Positions 23,192 to 34,299 of a stretch of DNA of 64,000 nucleotides are shown piece by piece. The notes under the pieces are model-generated. The model searched no databases and was not told the origin of the DNA. It saw only the letters and a program-made list of their open reading frames with translations. A program made the position numbers and the translations under genes. Position 1 is the first letter of the stretch. The number at the start of each line of letters is the position of its first letter. Source of the stretch: Sesamum alatum (Eukaryota; Streptophyta; Magnoliopsida; Lamiales; Pedaliaceae); NCBI GenBank assembly GCA_034509735.1, contig JACGWO010000013.1, forward strand, positions 12,916,136 to 12,980,135, given 5' to 3'.

Positions 23192-24427
23192 CTAATCACC
23201 CATTGACCTCAAACCCATTTTATCCAGATGCTGAGTATGGGGAACTTGCGACACAGGCTTAGTAAGTGGATCTGCTTTGTTTTCTGCGGAGCTGACTCGG
23301 TCCATCCGAACGTCACCCCTGCTAACCATCTCTCTGAGCAGATGGTGGCGTCTAAGAATATGCTTGGATCGGTGATGAGATCTCGATTTCTTTGCTTGCG
23401 CTATGGCCCCGTTGTTATCGCAGAAGATAACCACTCGCTCAGTGATGCTAGGTACGACACCCAACTCTTGGATATAGCTCTTCATCCAAACCGCCTCCTT
23501 AGCAGCTTCCGAAGCTGCTATGTATTCAGACTCTATGGTAGAGTCCGCCGTGGTAGCCTGCTTGGAACTCTTCCAAGCAACCATGCCACCATTAAGTCTG
23601 AACACATAATCAGACTGAGACTTGGCATCATCGTCATCCGACTGGAAGCTAGCGCTATAGCCTTCCAGTATCAACTCTCCACTACCGTAGATCAAGAACA
23701 TGTCCTTAGTCCTTTTCAGGTACTTCAGGATAGTCTTGACCGCACTCCAGTGTGCCTCCCCGGCACACGACTGATATCGACTAGTTACGCTCAAAGCGAA
23801 AGCCACATCAGGTCTAGTGCACTGAAGAGCATACTGTATACTACCTACGACTGAAGCATAGGGGATGTCCAACATCCGTTTAAGCTCCTCATCAGTCTTA
23901 AGAGACTGCTTCTTGGATAACTTGATTCCATGCCTCATAGGAAGGAATCTTCGTTTTGAGTTCTCCATCTTGAATCTCTTCAAGACTTTCTCAATAGACG
24001 AGGACTGGGCCATTCCTAACATCCTTCTAGATCTATCCCTGTAGATCTTGATGCCAAGGATGTAGGATGCCTCGCCCATATCCTTCATGGAGAATTGCGT
24101 TGACAACCAAGCTTTAGTTGTACCAAACATCTTAACATCATTCCCAATGAGCAAGATGTCATCCACGTAAAGCACCAGAAACGCAATCGAGCTGCCACTT
24201 ATCTTCTTGTATACACAAGGATCGGACTCGTTCTTGATGAAATCATATCCCCGTATAACTTTATCAAAACGTATGGTCCAGCTTCGGAAAGCTTGTTTGA
24301 GGCCATAGATGGACCTTTGGAGACGGGAGACTTTCTTCTCTTCTCCAATAGTTGTGAAACCTTCCGGCTGATCCATATAGATCTCTTCCTCTACGAAACC
24401 ATTGAGGAAGGCCGTTTTTACGTCCAT
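23192..24427 (-). pseudogene. pol: pol: reverse transcriptase and RNase H (element C), 411-codon open segment
   Basis: Open from MDVKTAFLNG (RT first Asp) through SIYGLKQAFRSW and YVDDILLIGND to the RNase H region with TADSTIESEYIAAS and FCDNNGAIAQ. Two anomalies: RNase H reads EGYSASFQ where A, B and E read the same site with SDAS, an in-frame 3-bp deletion removing the first catalytic Asp; and the protein ends MGD-stop because the final Trp codon became TAG. The N-terminal part of RT (24428-24614) is frameshifted. Confidence 0.93.
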
Positions 24428-25576
24428 CTGTCATATTTCATAGTCATACCATGCTGCTATGGCAAGCAGTATTTGAATGGACTTAGCCATTACAACAGGC
24501 AAGTAGGTTTCCTCAAAATCGACCCCAGATCGCTGAGTGTAACCTTTCGCCACAAGCCTGGCTTTGAAGGTTGTAACCTCCCCGTCAGCTCCAAGCTTAC
24601 ATTTGTAGACCCATTTACACCCTACGGGTTTTACCTCTTTTGGGTGGGTCCACTAGGGTCCAAACCTGGTTTGTACCCATCGAGTCCATCTCGAATTTCT
24701 TGGCCTCAAGCCACTTATCCGAATCGATGTCCGACATCGCTTTTCCGTATGTCTTTGGATCATTATCCAACTGACCCGTCAGGCCCAAAAATCCATACCT
24801 ATCAGGTGCATGGGATACTCTGGCCGACCTACGGAGGACTGGAACATTATCAGTGGGAACTACTGGCTCAGATGTCACTGCCGCCTCATGGGGTGCCTCA
24901 CTTGATTCCTCAAGGAGTACCTCATCGCGTCGACTAACCGATGGAAAACCCTTTTCCAAGAACATTGCGTTTCGCGAGACAAAAACCTTTTGCTCGGAGG
25001 GATCATAGAAATAATACCCCGAGTTTCTTTCGGATAGCCAATGAACCTGCATAAACTAGACCTCGAGTCCAGTTTATCTCCCACAAATCTCTTAACATAT
25101 GCGGGGCAACCCCACACTTTCAAGTATTTGTAGGAGGTAGGCTTGCCATGCCATATCTCATATGGTGTCTGGGATAGCTTCTTAGATGGCGCCAAGTTCA
25201 AAACTTTGGCCGCCGTCTCAAGAGCGTATCCCCAGAAGGAAAGGGGAAGTTCAGTAAAACTCATCATGGATCGGACCATGTCCAACAAGGTCCGATTCCT
25301 CCTTTCAGACACACCATTAAGCTGTGGTGTTCCAGGAGGGGTCCACTGAGAGAGAATCCCATTCTCTTTTAGATAATCAGTAAACTCACCACTCAAATAC
25401 TCTCCACTTCGGTCCGACCGAAGGGCTTTGATCTTTCGACTGGTTTGGTTCTCTACTTAAAGCCTGTATTCCTTAAGCCTTCCAAAAGCTTCAGACTTGT
25501 ACCTCATCAGGTAAACATAACCATACCCTGAGTGATCATTGGTAAAAGTTATGAAGTACGAGTACCCACCTCTAGC
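24428..25576 (-). pseudogene. pol: pol: integrase core to RT N-terminus (element C), frameshifted
   Basis: From 25576 downward: a stop within the integrase core at about 25457, RSDRGGEYLS with second Asp, then open from 25396: LKENGILSQWTPPGTPQLNG, GVSERRNRTLLDM and YEIWHGKPTSYKYLKVWG. A frame change near 25030 leads into 25052-24615 with SEQKVFVSRNAMFLEKGFPS, the linker and TNQVWTLVDPPK of RT. Frames change repeatedly at 24430-24615. Confidence 0.9.
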
Positions 25577-26303
25577 CTAAGTATTTAGTGGGCCACAGAC
25601 ATCCGTATGGATCAAATCCAACAGACCATTGGCTAGCGTGCTTTGTCCAACAAAGGGTTTCTTGGTTATCTTTCCCTTCAGACAGTACTCATAGGTGGGT
25701 AGGTTGTCGAAATCGTCTATTTCTAGACTCTTTGAGTCCACCAACCTTCTTATCCTATCTTTAGAAATATGACCTAACCTAGCATGCCATATCTGTGCGT
25801 CATCATGATTACCCCGTTTTCGTTTGTGTTCCACAGTCATAATCCAATTAGATTGTTGAAGTATGTACAGACCGTTGACCAATGTACCAAGCAGATGAGA
25901 AATACCATCTTTAATAATAAAAAAAGCTATTTTTATTGATGGTAAATGAAAATCCCTCCTTATCAAGGACCGGGATAGAAACAATGTTTTAATCATGCTA
26001 GGTACATAAAAACAGTCGTTCAGTACAATCCTAACATGACTACTAATGGCTAACTCCATTGATCTTATGGCTTCCGCAGCAACGGCCTTGCCATCGCCTA
26101 GCCTCAGGATCATCTCATCCTTGGTTAGCCTTCTGCTTCTTTGCAGTGCCTGAAAATCATTGCAGATGTGAGCACCACACCCGGTATCCAATACCCATAA
26201 AGCAGAATTAGTTATCATGTTTACTTCAACCACAAACATACTTGCGTTGGAGAGGAGTTGTGGGCACTCCCTCTTCCAATGCCCCTTCCCTTGGCAATGC
26301 ATG
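25577..26303 (-). pseudogene. pol: pol: protease and N-terminal integrase (element C)
   Basis: Open frame from 26368 with CCHC knuckle CMHCQGKGHWKREC, then protease VLDTGCGAHICND (Asp near 26188), GAG-pre-integrase IWHARLGHISKDR and HTDVCGP. Zinc-finger motif CESC reads YEYC, so one metal-binding Cys is lost. The frame ends in TAG at 25577 within the integrase core. Confidence 0.9.
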
Positions 26304-27102
26304 CAGACATCATTTGCCTTGGACCACTGAGAACCACGGGCCTTCCCTTTCCCTTTGCTCGGTCCCATCGGAGCAATAGGGGCACCTGGAGCGCGAACAG
26401 GTGCTGCAACCGTTTTCCCTTTTCCCTTCTTCCTCTTCTAGCGTCCGGCCCTCTTGCCATTCGCCTTGGAGCTCGAAGCCTCTCCTATCAATACCGTTGG
26501 TGCCGACTTGTGGGTCGTTGCCTCGTATTGGACCAGCATGTTGATCAACTCATGAATAGACTTCTCAAGTCCATTCATGTTATAGTTTACAACAAACGGG
26601 TCATAGGACGGAGGAAGCGACTGGAGGATCATACAATGTACATGTCATTGTTAAGCCCAACTTTAAGGTCCTCGAGTTTCTCCACTAGGGAGAGCATCTT
26701 AACCCCATAACTTTGTACAGACGATCCTTCAGCAAGCTTGGTGCCAAAGAATGATTTTGTGGTGGCATATCTAATATGCCTATCCGGAACCACATAAACC
26801 TCATTCATGCGGAGCATTATGGCGGAGACGTTGTCCAGCCTCTCATACTGCTTCTGGATAACGTTAGACATCGAAGCCAGTATGATACTGCGTACTTTCT
26901 GGTTGTCCTCATGCCATTTCCCGAACGTCAAACGTTCTTCTAGCGTGGACCCCTCTGATAAGCCGCTCGGCGGCGGCTCCTCCAAGACGTAGCCTTGGTT
27001 CTCGAAATCGAGGACAATCCTCAGGTTTCTCAGCCAGTCCGAGTAGTTCGTTCCGTTGAATTTATTAGTCTCAAGTACCATGGTTAATGGATTCTTAGAC
27101 AT
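26304..27102 (-). pseudogene. gag: gag (element C), one frameshift and one stop
   Basis: ATG at 27100-27102 (MSKNPLTMVLETNKFNGTNY), preferred over the upstream in-frame ATG at 27138 because B starts at the same residue. Open to 26629, where a 1-bp loss at MYIV breaks the frame. The next segment (26632-26438, LQSLPPSYDPF, INMLVQYEATT) ends in TAG at 26438-26440 within the Lys/Gly tail. That segment is in the same frame as the knuckle and protease, indicating that the ancestral gag-pol was a single reading frame. Confidence 0.9.
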
Positions 27103-28975
27103 ATCTACATTAATAAAATGTAAAGCAGAAATTAGCAAATGGTGGTAATATTATTGGTCAAGTTGAAGACTTGGTCTTTTAGTCTTTAACCCTCCCACTA
27201 TTTATACGAAAGTCCGCCACTCTCAAGCGGAGTTTCGGAAAACCATTTCCTAGTGGGCTTGGGATCCATAAGCGTAATCTTCATGCCCCGCTTTTACGAT
27301 TCACATGAAGAAGACCTCATGCGAGATATCCAATATCATTTTCATCCAATGAGATTCCCAAGATATTTTGCCTTACCTATTCGCATGGTTCCGAGGACTC
27401 CAAGCAAACCATGTTACTTAGTGTTAGGCCCGACCCATCAACCAAATCATGCCTCAAACTGTCGCCCCTCACGACTCGTGAGACAGGAAAACAGCGAGTG
27501 CAGTCTCTTTGTTCACAACAATGGTGCAACTTTCCCCTAGTCCAAGTGTGTCACGACTTGTGAGACCACACTTGGGTAGTGGTAACTTCCTCGCCACATT
27601 GTTGTGGATGGAAGGCTTGGACAGATCAAAATACCATTTTGATCCAAGTCCGTTCTGGGCCTAATATTTAATTTGGTCCAACCAAATGAGAGTTTAATGT
27701 ACGACCGAGACCTCATCACATTACGGTGTTTTAGCATGCATAAATATCCAATATTTAAAACGATAAATAAATACGCCACATGCAGAAAACATAGCATACC
27801 CCAGTTAGGATGATCACAAGCCCAACCTATGCGACCCATTGAGCCCGCAGTGAGTCTATGGTCTGTCTAGGGTGGTCCTAAATTATTACAAAGTGATATA
27901 CCCATTGTCATTCCAATAGGCCTTGTAATGCTCTTGTTTCACGCCTTGATGCTCCACCTTGGGGTCTCCGACTCTATGTGCTTGTTAAAATTAAAACCTC
28001 ACCAATCCTATCTACTCTCATTACAATTGAAAGTAATACATTGATAATAATAACAAGCCTTAACATCATGAGGCTGAAAATACGGGAGATGATAGTCCCA
28101 AAACAAGAGGCACGCAGGCTCCATCCAACAGATATGTAAATAATCATACATTCATCCATACACAAGGTCTAGGGCTTTTGTGATCATCCCATGTTGATCT
28201 CATCAACACATATAACATAATTATTCCAAATAATCATGCATAAACCATGGATATTCCAAATATCCAAGTGATGTCCAACATCATAATATCATAAATATAT
28301 AAACAATATGCAAAATTCAAATTTCAAATTCAATGGACATTATAAACAATGCATCCAATGCATGTATTAATCCCAAATTAATTAAGCAAATTTGATCTAC
28401 GGAACAATCCAATTATTCCAAAATAAAATGTGCAAAATTAATACATTTTCAAAATTATGTGCAGAAAAGGCAGAAAATTAAATTTTTCGGAAAACGTCGA
28501 AAAAGGCACAAAACGGCCCAGTCGTTGTGCCTGTTGGCCAGCCGCGTGCACAGAGCAGCGCGCGCGCCCCATGCTGCGTTGGCCTCGGCCGGCAGCAGCA
28601 TGCCTACGCACAGCGGGCGCGCGCGTCCCTGCTCACGGCCGCGATATGCGCGGCCGTCCCTGCCAGCACACACGCTGGCCGGCACGCCAGCCAGTGACCA
28701 GCCGGTAGGGGCGGCAGCCAACCGCTGCCGCTGCTGTCCGTTTTTCCATAATTTTTAATATTATTTTTCAGCACAAAACAAAAATAATAAACTGAAAATA
28801 AGCATCTAATTCTAGATCTAATCTCACAAAATTAGCATGCTTAATGTCCATCAAATTTAAACAATTTAATAATCATATTCATTCATATCTTCATACAATA
28901 TAACATGCCATTAAAGCCATAAAAGCAAGTAGATCATGCCAAGCACATAGATCTATGCCCCTTACATCGAACCAG
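27103..28975 (-). other. Untranslated leader of element C with GC-rich island
   Basis: About 1.9 kb between primer site and gag. The GC-rich block at about 28511-28740 (GCGCGCGCCC-type runs, palindromic CGGCCG) lies near the primer-site end, as in B and E. No supported coding frame; frames in the GC block are low-complexity. The rest is AT-rich. Confidence 0.72.
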
Positions 28976-28987
28976 GCTCTGATACTA
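28976..28987 (-). other. Primer-binding site of element C
   Basis: Minus strand TAGTATCAGAGC, one mismatch from the tRNA-iMet complement TGGTATCAGAGC, 2 bp after the 5' LTR. Confidence 0.88.
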
Positions 28988-28989
28988 TT

Positions 28990-31198
28990 TGAAGGACAAG
29001 CGGATCCGCCCGGGAGCGCGAGCGGAAGCAAGAAAGCATAAAATAGTGCGTAAATTTAAATCAAATTTAAATAAACGTGTCCCAAGGGGTGTACCCTTGG
29101 GTGCTCAACCGGGCATTCGATGTAGGATGTATTAATGTTTAAAACATACATATAACACATAGGGCATAGATGAAAAGTTAAAACTATCAAAGCATAATAA
29201 AAATGTTACCTTTGATGATTTTACGTATGCTCGGCTACTTGCGTTGTTCCTTCTCCGAATGCTCACGAAATCCAAACATATGGATTGTCCAAAGGTAATC
29301 CACACCACACCATAAGAAACACACATCTTCTTTGCTAGAAGAAAACGGGTTTAGGAAGGAATCGATTCAAGAGAAAAACACTATCAATTAGTGTTCTCTT
29401 AAACCTACTTTGTTCTTCCTTTTGATTCAAAATCAAGTGAAGAACACAAGTGGGAAGGGAGAGAGATGGCCGAGAGTGAGAGAGGAGAGAGGGCCGAATT
29501 TTTAGTCTTTTTTTCCTTGTAAAAGATGAATAATGATTCTATTTCACAAGGTGTTGTATATACTAATATATATACATAATTAATGTGATTATTGCAATGT
29601 GTCTAGGTTTATCCAAGGATGTCTAGATACATCCTAATCAATCACCATTAATTCTTCAATCAAGCCTACCAACTTTTAAGATATGATCAAATCATACCAA
29701 AAGGGAAGAGTTTTATTGGAGTTGATTTGCCTCTTACCAAAAGACACAAGTCAACCACCACCTTGCATGGAACATGGCTGAATTTTGCTTCCTCCAAGGG
29801 AGCATTTTGGTCATGCTCATTATGAGAAGAAGTCCAACTTCTTCCTATTCCATAATAGGAATTATTTCTCCTCTCGGGTCAAAATTTAACAGACCGGGTT
29901 TTATCATAATCCAATTATGATGAACCCAAAATTAAATCCAATTAATGTCCACTTAAATTATTCTCGTTGGTCTTTTAATCCAATCAAAAGATCCAACATC
30001 TCGACTTTCCATAATTAATCTACAGATTAAACGAGGGCCCAATACAATATCGGCCCGTCCATCCAATGGACTATCCCTTAAGTAATCCAATTACTTATTT
30101 ATCCTTCAAGATTGACTCCAAGTCAATCTCTCAACCTTCTCGCTGAATTTATGTGTGTAACCCTTTAGGTTCACCCTCAATTAGACTTGGGCCCGTGTCC
30201 CACAAGGGCCCATTACCATGGGTGGCCGTCTAGCAACGGTCCATGGCACTAGAGAATAGGTAAATGTTGGCGTGACCATTTAGGTGCCGATTTCCGTACG
30301 GGTACGGTCCTTCCGTCTACCGTCTCCCGGCCTTAGTCTAGGGAATAAAATTGGGCGTCGGTTCCCATTCTTGACTAGGCATCTATGCTTAATACTCGAG
30401 ACTACGTATGCTTCATTGCGTCGACACAAGAAACCATTCCTTGTTCGACCAACCACTGTGGCCACAGCTTTAAACAGCATGAACGTGTCTCCGAGTGCAT
30501 AGGAGATACCTCTGTCACATACTGACAGGGGATGGATCCTTTTCTTGGAATCCACCGTCCTCGCTACACATTCCGACTGCACTGGACTAGGCTTATAATG
30601 ATCATCTTACAGAATGATCACCTCTCGCCAGATCCAAGATACAACCATCCTGTGCATGCGACTGCCATGATTCCTCAAGTTTGAGGACTACTCCCGTACT
30701 ATCGGAACTGGGGAAATCCAATCATATCGACTAAGCCTCCAAGGCTTCCATATGATGATCCCCACGAGTCAGTCCAGTCGGCTCGATCCCAGTCGACCAA
30801 CCCATCAAGATCATGTAGGCTTCCCACACCTGTCGCCGATGAAACACGGCACTCATCCAATGAACACGACTCGTGATGCAAGTCTCAATAGGACTCTCGA
30901 TGCCCTGTCTCGAGGTCCTCGACTTGGAACGTTTCAGACCTAACTCTCAATCAGTTGGTTTCATGGCTACCATCCAATGCGTGGCCCAACTGCATGAGTT
31001 GTTAACCGTGGTTTGTGGGCTTTGTTGCGATATAAGTAAAACACCGTTTTAATATATGTGAAATGAGCGCAACAAAGTAAGCACCAAAAGTGACGAACTC
31101 TCATTTATTCATCACATAATAATATTACATTTACATCAAGTTGTCGAATAGGTTACAAATCGCCAAACCTATTGGCTTTCTGGTCACCTATTCTAACA
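28990..31198 (-). repeat. 5' LTR of element C (2209 bp)
   Basis: Minus strand TGTTAGAATAGGTGACCAG ... GCTTGTCCTTCA. It aligns with 20985-23171 with scattered differences and small indels, for example extra bases around 30712-30745. Confidence 0.95.
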
Positions 31199-31203
31199 AT
31201 ATG

Positions 31204-31479
31204 GTTGGAGGATCCAACAATCATGAAGTGGTGGTGGATGTTGGGAGTGGATCAAGAGGAAGAGTGATAGGGAGATCAACAAGAGGAATGGGAAGACGGG
31301 GGAACAAATCAGCAACTATTTCTACAACAATAGCAATGAGAAGGGGAATCAACACACCCATTGCTCCAAGCACAAGAGGAAGGGTAGAAGGACAAACTTC
31401 TAATATTCTAGAAACCATGACTCTAGGCAGTCTACTTGGATTGGCCTATGTTTCAAGCACTCAGGACACTCAAATGTGA
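31204..31479 (+). pseudogene. MULE transposase gene, final exon fragment
   Basis: When one copy of the C target duplication is removed, the putative exon starting at 20976 reads A-Y-M and continues in frame with VGGSNNHEVVVDVGSGSRG, rich in Gly/Arg/Ser/Thr, to TGA 31477-31479. Such low-complexity tails after the CCHC knuckle are common in MULE proteins. Continuity across the 10.2-kb insertion supports one gene; the TGA at 20782 still interrupts it. Confidence 0.6.
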
Positions 31480-32084
31480 TAGCATGACTATTGGAATGAT
31501 TAGTGACATTTTGGCATGTGATAGCACTCAGTCAATACTGTTTTTGGTGACATTTTGGCATACTAGATCCCATATACTTTTGCATTTGTGGGTTATTGAA
31601 TAGGGTGAAACTATATGTTGTCTTTTTTAAACTTGGCAAACTATGTTGTCAGCATAATGTTGAAACAATATTGTTAGGTTGTGTTGTATATGTTGCACAA
31701 TGATCCACTAGCCATTCTATTTACATCTTTCTAATTTATGCATATGTTTATGTTATCGTCTCAAATTATTATCTTGTGATACATGTTTGATTAAGTGCAT
31801 GATTTGTTAGATACACGTCTAACATTACAAGTTTGTGATAAAACATTACAATTACACCCTTCTATAAATATATAATAACAATAAACCCCCTGCATGCCAT
31901 ACAATATAAAAGGGTATTTTAGTCTAAAAAAATTGCCAATGGTCGACATTGTTCAAACAAGGGTAATTTTGAAAGTTCAACACACTCTTTTAGTGATGTC
32001 ATCAAACGCCGTTTAGTAAAATAGAAAGAGATAGACTAGAAACGACATTTGTTATGTCAATGACACCAAAGGGGTATTAAATGA
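31480..32084. other. MULE 3' flank, no gene recognised
   Basis: AT-rich. I looked for a terminal inverted repeat matching the start of the MULE, but its left end is not in the window. The 31830-31990 part has phrases such as ATTACACCC and AAACCCCCTGC, seen in transposon ends, but no firm partner. Confidence 0.3.
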
Positions 32085-32313
32085 ATGGAATTGGGATATG
32101 GATGGAATATAATGAAATAGAGCCATTTTGAGGTTCCCTCTGAAATGAGGCATGGAAGGGAGCCACTACGAAGAAGTTCCGGGAGTTACGAAGGAGGGTT
32201 TGAGCTCATATTGGTCATGGGTTGAGAACGAGAATTGAACTCTATGAGATCTAACCTCCCATTGTTCCTCAGTAGCTCAGCGGTAGAGCGGTCGGCTGTT
32301 AACCGATTGGTCG
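32085..32313 (+). other. Nuclear copy of plastid DNA (NUPT) upstream of and including part of trnN
   Basis: The stretch with GAGGTTCCCTCTGAAATGAGG, GGGAGCCACTACGAAGAAG and GAGAACGAGAATTGAACTC matches, from memory, the plastid inverted-repeat region upstream of trnN-GUU. It runs straight into a trnN-like sequence and ends abruptly at 32313. The left boundary (about 32085) is approximate. Confidence 0.6.
32266..32313 (+). pseudogene. trnN-GUU: Truncated plastid-type tRNA-Asn (GUU)
   Basis: TCCTCAGTAGCTCAGCGGTA, the D-arm and anticodon loop CTGTTAACC (anticodon GTT) match plastid trnN-GUU, with one C for T in the D-loop. The sequence departs after TTGGTCG: the T-arm and acceptor 3' strand are missing. 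Not functional; plastid origin rather than nuclear tRNA-Asn. Confidence 0.75.
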
Positions 32314-32330
32314 GTGATTTTGTTAGATGT

Positions 32331-32434
32331 AGTAAATGGCAGGGGGTGTCACTGTAATTACGGAAACCTCAGGGGGTGTTTGCGTAGTTTGGACTAACCT
32401 TAGGGAGTGTCAGTGTAATTTACCCATATACTTA
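32331..32434. repeat. Transposon-terminus-like repeat
   Basis: Contains GGCAGGGGGTGTCACTGTAA, CTCAGGGGGTGTTTGCGTAG and AGGGAGTGTCAGTGTAATTT, the kind of internally repeated, G-rich terminal sequence found in plant MITEs and MULEs. No convincing inverted partner was found nearby. Confidence 0.35.
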
Positions 32435-34299
32435 TTTACTCATATCATTTTTTTGTTTATTAATTATATTCATAATATAATACACTTACTAGAGCAAAAA
32501 TACCCTATGTTATAACACGAAATGACAAAAAAATTATGATAATTGAAAGGATTTAATGTTGAGAAATTTTCTAGCATAGAGATAAATGAGAATTAGTTAG
32601 ATCACTTGAAATATTGAAATATAGGTTAGATGACAAATGAAAATCATTTACATGAATTTTCATGTATAAAGCAACATTTGGAAGAGTAACATAGGTTAAA
32701 AGATAAATAAGAATAAATTAAATCATTTATCATGTTAAATGAACACTTTTTGTAGTAACATAGACTAAAATATAATTTGAGCTTTTGAGGTGTAATTACT
32801 AGGTACGTTATATGTTTCTTTAATCATCTCTAATATAATAGAACAAAATATCAGAGTACAAGATTTCATCTTTTCATCAATGTATGATAGAATTCACTCT
32901 TTACAAAAGAATATCAAAAGGTGTAAATACTACTCTGAGACCATCTCCACACATATCCATTTTCCAAAAAAGAAAAGAAGAAAGAAGAAAGAATGGGCAC
33001 GCAATCATAGATAAATATTGTCTATATCTATTTATCTATGTATATTATAACGTGTGAGTGATTTGCCATGCTTTATGTTTCTTCATGTTTTATGATGTCA
33101 ATTATATCCTTTTCATATAATAGTAGATTATAAACTTATATGTACAAATAAGTAATTTTGTAATAGTTGATAATACTTACATAGTTCAACTGAGATAGAA
33201 TTCGAATAAACATAAATTATAATAAAAAGTTATGTCATAATAAAGTTTTTTGTTCATAACTAATTAAATAAAATTAGTCAAAAGTCTTAATAATAACTAG
33301 GAAAAATATATATGCTATATAATCAGGAGATATGATTTTAAAACTTGAAGAAGCATCTCCTTGAAAGAAAGAGAAGCAATCCATGGGAGAGTTTATCATA
33401 ATTTAATGTAAGTTAAATTTTAGAATAAGATATTATAAAAATATGAGTAACTTGAGATGTTTTAGTTTTTAATTTTTTTGATAATTAAAAATATTAAAAT
33501 TGTATAGAAATATAATTTTATATGTCAATAAATAATATCCAGGATACTTAGTTAATATTATAACACCTCAAGTTCAAGAAAAATAAACTTCAATTAGAAA
33601 CACGGACATAAAATAAATTTATTTTGAAATCAATTATTTATGAAAAACAAACTTAAAATAAGATCAACAATTATTTCATAAGTGGTTTCATTCTTCAAAA
33701 CTTATTTTATGAATTAAATAAGTCCATGATTTTTGGATTAATTAATACACTAATTACTTGATCTATAAGAATGTCGCTACATCACTTTCAATAACAACTT
33801 TAACTTAATAAAATTAGTCAATGATTTTTATGATTATTGCATTCAATTCATTATATTAAATATTATTCGTCAATTTAGATTATTTTCCACTGACATGAGG
33901 AAATACAATAAAAAGTAAAGAGATTATTTCAAGAAAATTACATTATAAACAATTTTATATCGATAATTTAAGAGTTAAAAAATAAAAAGAAAAAAACTAC
34001 TTAATTTTATTTTTTGATTTGCAACTAGGAAAAAACATTAAGTCTTACTTCATTCGTAAGCAAATTTGAAATATGGATTAATATAAATATTAAAATTTTA
34101 TTAAAAAGTAAAGTATTATTTTATAAGTGAAACAAATTTAAGGATGAAAATTAATATTATAGAGAGAGAAATAATTAGAAATCTAAAATTGCAATAGAAG
34201 CCCAAAGAACAAAAAAAATAATTATCAATGTTTTCGTATGAAATAATGGTGAATTTCTCATCACAAATATAAAATGAAAGATAAGTATCATGAAGAGAA
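32435..34299. other. AT-rich intergenic sequence, nothing recognised
   Basis: Low-complexity AT-rich DNA. No frame on either strand has recognisable protein similarity, and no clear repeat unit was seen. Confidence 0.6.

Larger units (their letters stand above)
20985..31198 (-). mobile_element. Ty1/copia element C, complete with both LTRs, minus strand
   Basis: Full-length copia: 5' LTR 28990-31198, primer site, leader, gag, pol, polypurine tract, 3' LTR 20985-23171. Target duplication is ACATG (20980-20984) against ATATG (31199-31203), one mismatch. It inserted in the last exon of the MULE pseudogene. Proteins are of the same family as A, B and E, but the LTR is a distinct subfamily, longer and with a different 3' end (...CCGCTTGTCCTTCA). 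Gag and pol have several lesions; LTRs differ by scattered substitutions and small indels. Confidence 0.95.

Noticed and set aside
32266..32337. Functional tRNA-Asn gene
   Set aside because: The sequence departs from trnN after the anticodon arm; T-arm and acceptor strand are absent.
31817..32434. A MITE spanning the plastid insertion, with ends ATTACACCC...CCCCCTGC and GCAGGGGG...GTGTAATT
   Set aside because: The proposed ends share only short phrases and no consistent target duplication could be found.
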